NCBI GenBank assembly: GCA_977006965.1
Contig: OZ345374.1
Span: 620,001-684,000, forward strand
DNA from: Phymatolithon calcareum
Lineage: Eukaryota; Rhodophyta; Florideophyceae; Hapalidiales
DNA: 64,000 nt
Direction of reading: 5' to 3'
In this document: piece by piece, positions 62,070 to 64,000 of the stretch
How positions within the stretch are numbered: the stretch's first letter is position 1
How the letters are laid out: each line of letters starts with the position of its first letter
The notes under the pieces: model-generated
Told to the model about the DNA's origin: nothing
The model's input: the letters and a program-made list of their open reading frames with translations, nothing else
The model's database searches: none
Made by a program: the position numbers and the translations under genes

Positions 62070-62275
62070 TCCGGTTAGATTGTGAATGCGTGGAGCATCA
62101 TGTTCCAAATGTCATCCCGCGCTCTTGGGCCTATTGGGTGGCAACATTCAGCAGCCCTTGTACTGCAAACGGTAATTTCGTCACGAGAAGCACGTCGTCG
62201 GCAAAGAGAATCGAAGGAGCATTTGCCCAAGTGTTTGGCATTTCGCTCATTCGTTCGGCACAAAGCTACATACCA
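62070..62275 (-). pseudogene. LINE A-type reverse transcriptase scrap
   Basis: The minus strand reads APSILFADDVLLVTK and a following LPFAVQGLLNVATQ, matching the LINE A active-site region (VPSILFADDVILLAKSP). It is only about 200 bp long, with a stop at the TQ-stop-AQERGMT position. Confidence 0.6.
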
Positions 62276-62372
62276 CAATCTTGAGTTCGTTTGAGCCCTT
62301 CACGACAGCGTGAGACAAGTATAGACTGTCAACCGACTTGAGGGGCTGATGTCCTTCCTGACACATTAAATT

Positions 62373-62430
62373 TCAGTTTCTTGAGTTACAACTTTTTTTT
62401 AAAAAATAAAGTTATAACTCAGGAAACTGA
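62373..62430. repeat. 23-bp fold-back around an A/T loop
   Basis: TCAGTTTCTTGAGTTACAAC (start of the left arm, 62373-62395) pairs with 62408-62430 with two mismatches around a T/A-rich loop. No coding or transposon context is seen. Confidence 0.7.
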
Positions 62431-62676
62431 TACGAACTCCAGATTTAAATCTTGTGTACACATGTAGCTCCCCTAAGAATCTTAAACACGTTTCAAAAAG
62501 TGCAGCGCTGCGAAGGAAAGACATCAGCGAGGGGGAATGGCATCAGCCAATGATGGGCCTCTACTTTTGCCCCAGAACGAATGATGTCAGCGAGCGGGAA
62601 AGACAACAGCCCCTTTCCATACAGTGAGCTCTCACGCGCATAATTAGTGTCCCCCCATCCCTGGTGACAAGTCTTA

Positions 62677-62774
62677 TATGTATCGTAAGCCGGGATAGCG
62701 AATGTGTGAAAAGTACTCGGGCCTGGTACTGGTACGTTTTACATACATTTTTTGTCCCGGCTTATGGTATACAT
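62677..62774. repeat. Fold-back sequence of about 98 bp, MITE-like
   Basis: TAAGCCGGGA at 62686-62695 and TCCCGGCTTA at 62755-62764 are exact complements, with ATGTAT/ATACAT pairing beyond them. The size and terminal inversion suggest a small fold-back element; no TSD is certain. Confidence 0.45.
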
Positions 62775-63289
62775 CGCCTTAATGTGCCCGCATAAATAGA
62801 CATAATATTGGTCCGTTCCTTGTTGGTGAGACAAGAACGCAGTGCTCAACTGTGGACAATGGAATAAGCATTATCTCATCTTCACCTCATTTCAGGCGGT
62901 CTGAACCCGCTTGCTGTTCTGGGCTGACCTGATCGGAGGGAGACAAGCCCTTGGTCTCAGCAAGGTGATATATCTTACCTACTCATGCCGGCACTTTGCG
63001 TGATTACCGCAGGAAATCAGCAGACCATAGATGCTTGTCTCTGGATGCGCAAGGAGCAGAGCGCACGGCTCTAGTGCAAGAAGGTGTGCTGATTTTCGAA
63101 GAAACAGCGTTGTCATTCGAGGTAATTGGGAGGTCGATTGCCCTGTCGTCCTTCGTCACCATAATCCAGAGATCTGTACTTCTTGCCGCTGATGTGTGAA
63201 TAAGACAAATTGACGGTAATCTATGATGGCCAAGTGGAAGGGAGTGGTCATCGACAAGGCCAATCTCTACCGCGCACGACGATCCGGAA
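62775..63289. other. Unassigned sequence
   Basis: No ORF of recognisable family and no repeat that I could match within the window. Confidence 0.3.
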
Positions 63290-63460
63290 CCAATGCTTCA
63301 CACAGCACAGAATATTCCCATCCTTTGACTCAGAAGATTCCGAGTGTTTGGAATCCATGAGTCTATCCTAACTTTGGATATTTGCGCCGAATCGAATTGT
63401 CCCTTGTTCAAGTTAACATCTATAGAAGTGAGTCCCTGGAGGATGCGGTAAACTGCGAAT
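63290..63460 (-). pseudogene. Degraded fragment of a third PSD-like decarboxylase copy
   Basis: On the minus strand CAGGGACTCACTT, GATGTTAACTTGA and GGACAATTCGAT match the intact gene in order and spacing (its residues ~285-300, QGLTYLDVNLKGGQFD); here the frame reads LQGLTSIDVNLNKGQFD. Further on, SKDGNI echoes SPDGNI. Flanking parts are unrecognisable, so it is an old relic, much more diverged than the two main copies. Confidence 0.6.
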
Positions 63461-63724
63461 ATGTTGCGTTTTGACAGATATTTGCACTCGTAACATTGCT
63501 AAATATTTGCAACCAAATATACATTTTACTGTAAAAATTGAAGACATGACATTTTAAAAATCTAAAGCGATTTTGGCCTTTGTGATTACCTGCCATTTTG
63601 CCCAGTTAGAGAAGTACTGCCGGGCAATCGCAGTGAGAAGGGATCACATAAACGATCAAAGGGTTTTTACAAGAAGACCAAACATGAAACATGGCTGGCA
63701 GAAGCTAATCAGCGCTTAAGGGAG

Positions 63725-63775
63725 CCTTGCCCGTATACTCGTAAGACTGTGGGGCTTGTCAAAAAATACATTAAA
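63725..63775 (+). mobile_element. LINE A-type 3' tail
   Basis: The 27-nt motif at 63729-63755 (GCCCGTATACTCGTAAGACT...GGGGC) followed by CAAAAAATACATTAAATCA. No coding sequence attached. Confidence 0.5.
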
Positions 63776-63879
63776 TCACATAAACGATAACACATATCAA
63801 AGTGTACTTATTCATTACAATACAGCGACGATCAAAGACACAAATCTACACAATAGCTCTACAGTGTTCAAACAGGTCC

Positions 63880-64000
63880 TTAAGCTGCAGCAGGCCTATC
63901 AGTTGCCGGTGCCGGAGGAGCACTACTGGAAGGACTAGCACCTGATGCAGTCGCCGGAGGCACATTGCTCTCGAGGACGGACAGGAGACTTGCGGCAACA
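63880..64000 (-). CDS. 3' end of an unidentified gene (partial, runs off the window)
   Basis: The minus-strand frame from 63999 to the TAA at 63882-63880 reads VAASLLSVLESNVPPATASG, then an Ala/Pro/Ser-rich tail (ASPSSSAPPAPATDRPAAA). The composition resembles a low-complexity C-terminal region such as a secreted or wall-protein tail, but 39 codons are too few to decide. It may also be chance: the opposite strand is open as well. Confidence 0.25.
   Translation of the reverse strand, partial: VAASLLSVLESNVPPATASGASPSSSAPPAPATDRPAAA

Overview
The window is eukaryotic nuclear DNA from a repeat-rich, intron-poor genome. It contains nested LTR and non-LTR retrotransposons, TATA boxes placed as for RNA polymerase II promoters, AATAAA signals, and no bacterial-type operons, CRISPR arrays or recognisable RNA genes. 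The Ty3/gypsy proteins carry integrase and RT signatures (HHF.AYSPWANG.VER, a WLDD active site, a C-terminal chromodomain-like fold) that resemble elements of oomycetes and red algae. The host-type genes (a PsiD/phosphatidylserine-decarboxylase-like enzyme and a large GMC oxidoreductase) fit a fungus, oomycete or red alga. I cannot name the taxon with confidence; an intron-poor red alga or an oomycete is my best guess.

Region 1 (1-16.6 kb) is a large inverted duplication. The left arm (292-3327) carries an intact PSD-like decarboxylase on the minus strand. The right arm (8293-16613) carries a second copy on the plus strand, killed by one nonsense codon. The right arm was later split by two insertions: a 1.5-kb solo-LTR-like element (8600-10092) and a non-LTR element, LINE A (10771-14523). 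Between the arms lie a partial third copy of the arm sequence and a nested stack: a short non-LTR insert, then LINE B (3650-7499, minus), then an antisense 5'-truncated copy of LINE B (4643-5187, plus). Most insertions have target-site duplications (TSDs) that can be read directly.

Region 2 (16.6-49.65 kb) is a decayed Ty1/copia element whose RNase H domain is split by a 28-kb block. The block is a head-to-tail array of five almost identical Ty3/gypsy elements (5484-bp period, minus strand). Neighbouring units share single LTRs (6 LTRs, 5 internal regions), and one 4-bp TSD (GGAC) flanks the whole array. Each unit has an uninterrupted 1609-codon gag-pol ORF. Deleting the array and one TSD copy restores the copia reading frame exactly. 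This array is the most striking feature of the window.

Region 3 (49.65-57.4 kb) holds scraps of non-LTR elements and a zinc-knuckle ORF relic, then a second, decayed Ty3/gypsy element (51454-56897, plus) related to the array family, with its own 270/283-bp LTRs.

Region 4 (57.4-64 kb) contains an RNase H-bearing LINE C 3' end, a broken gene with a Tudor-like motif split by another LINE B insertion, a GMC oxidoreductase pseudogene, a LINE RT scrap, fold-back sequences, a degraded third fragment of the PSD-like gene, and the 3' end of an unidentified gene at the right edge.

The only ORFs that look fully intact are the left PSD-like gene and the five gypsy polyproteins.
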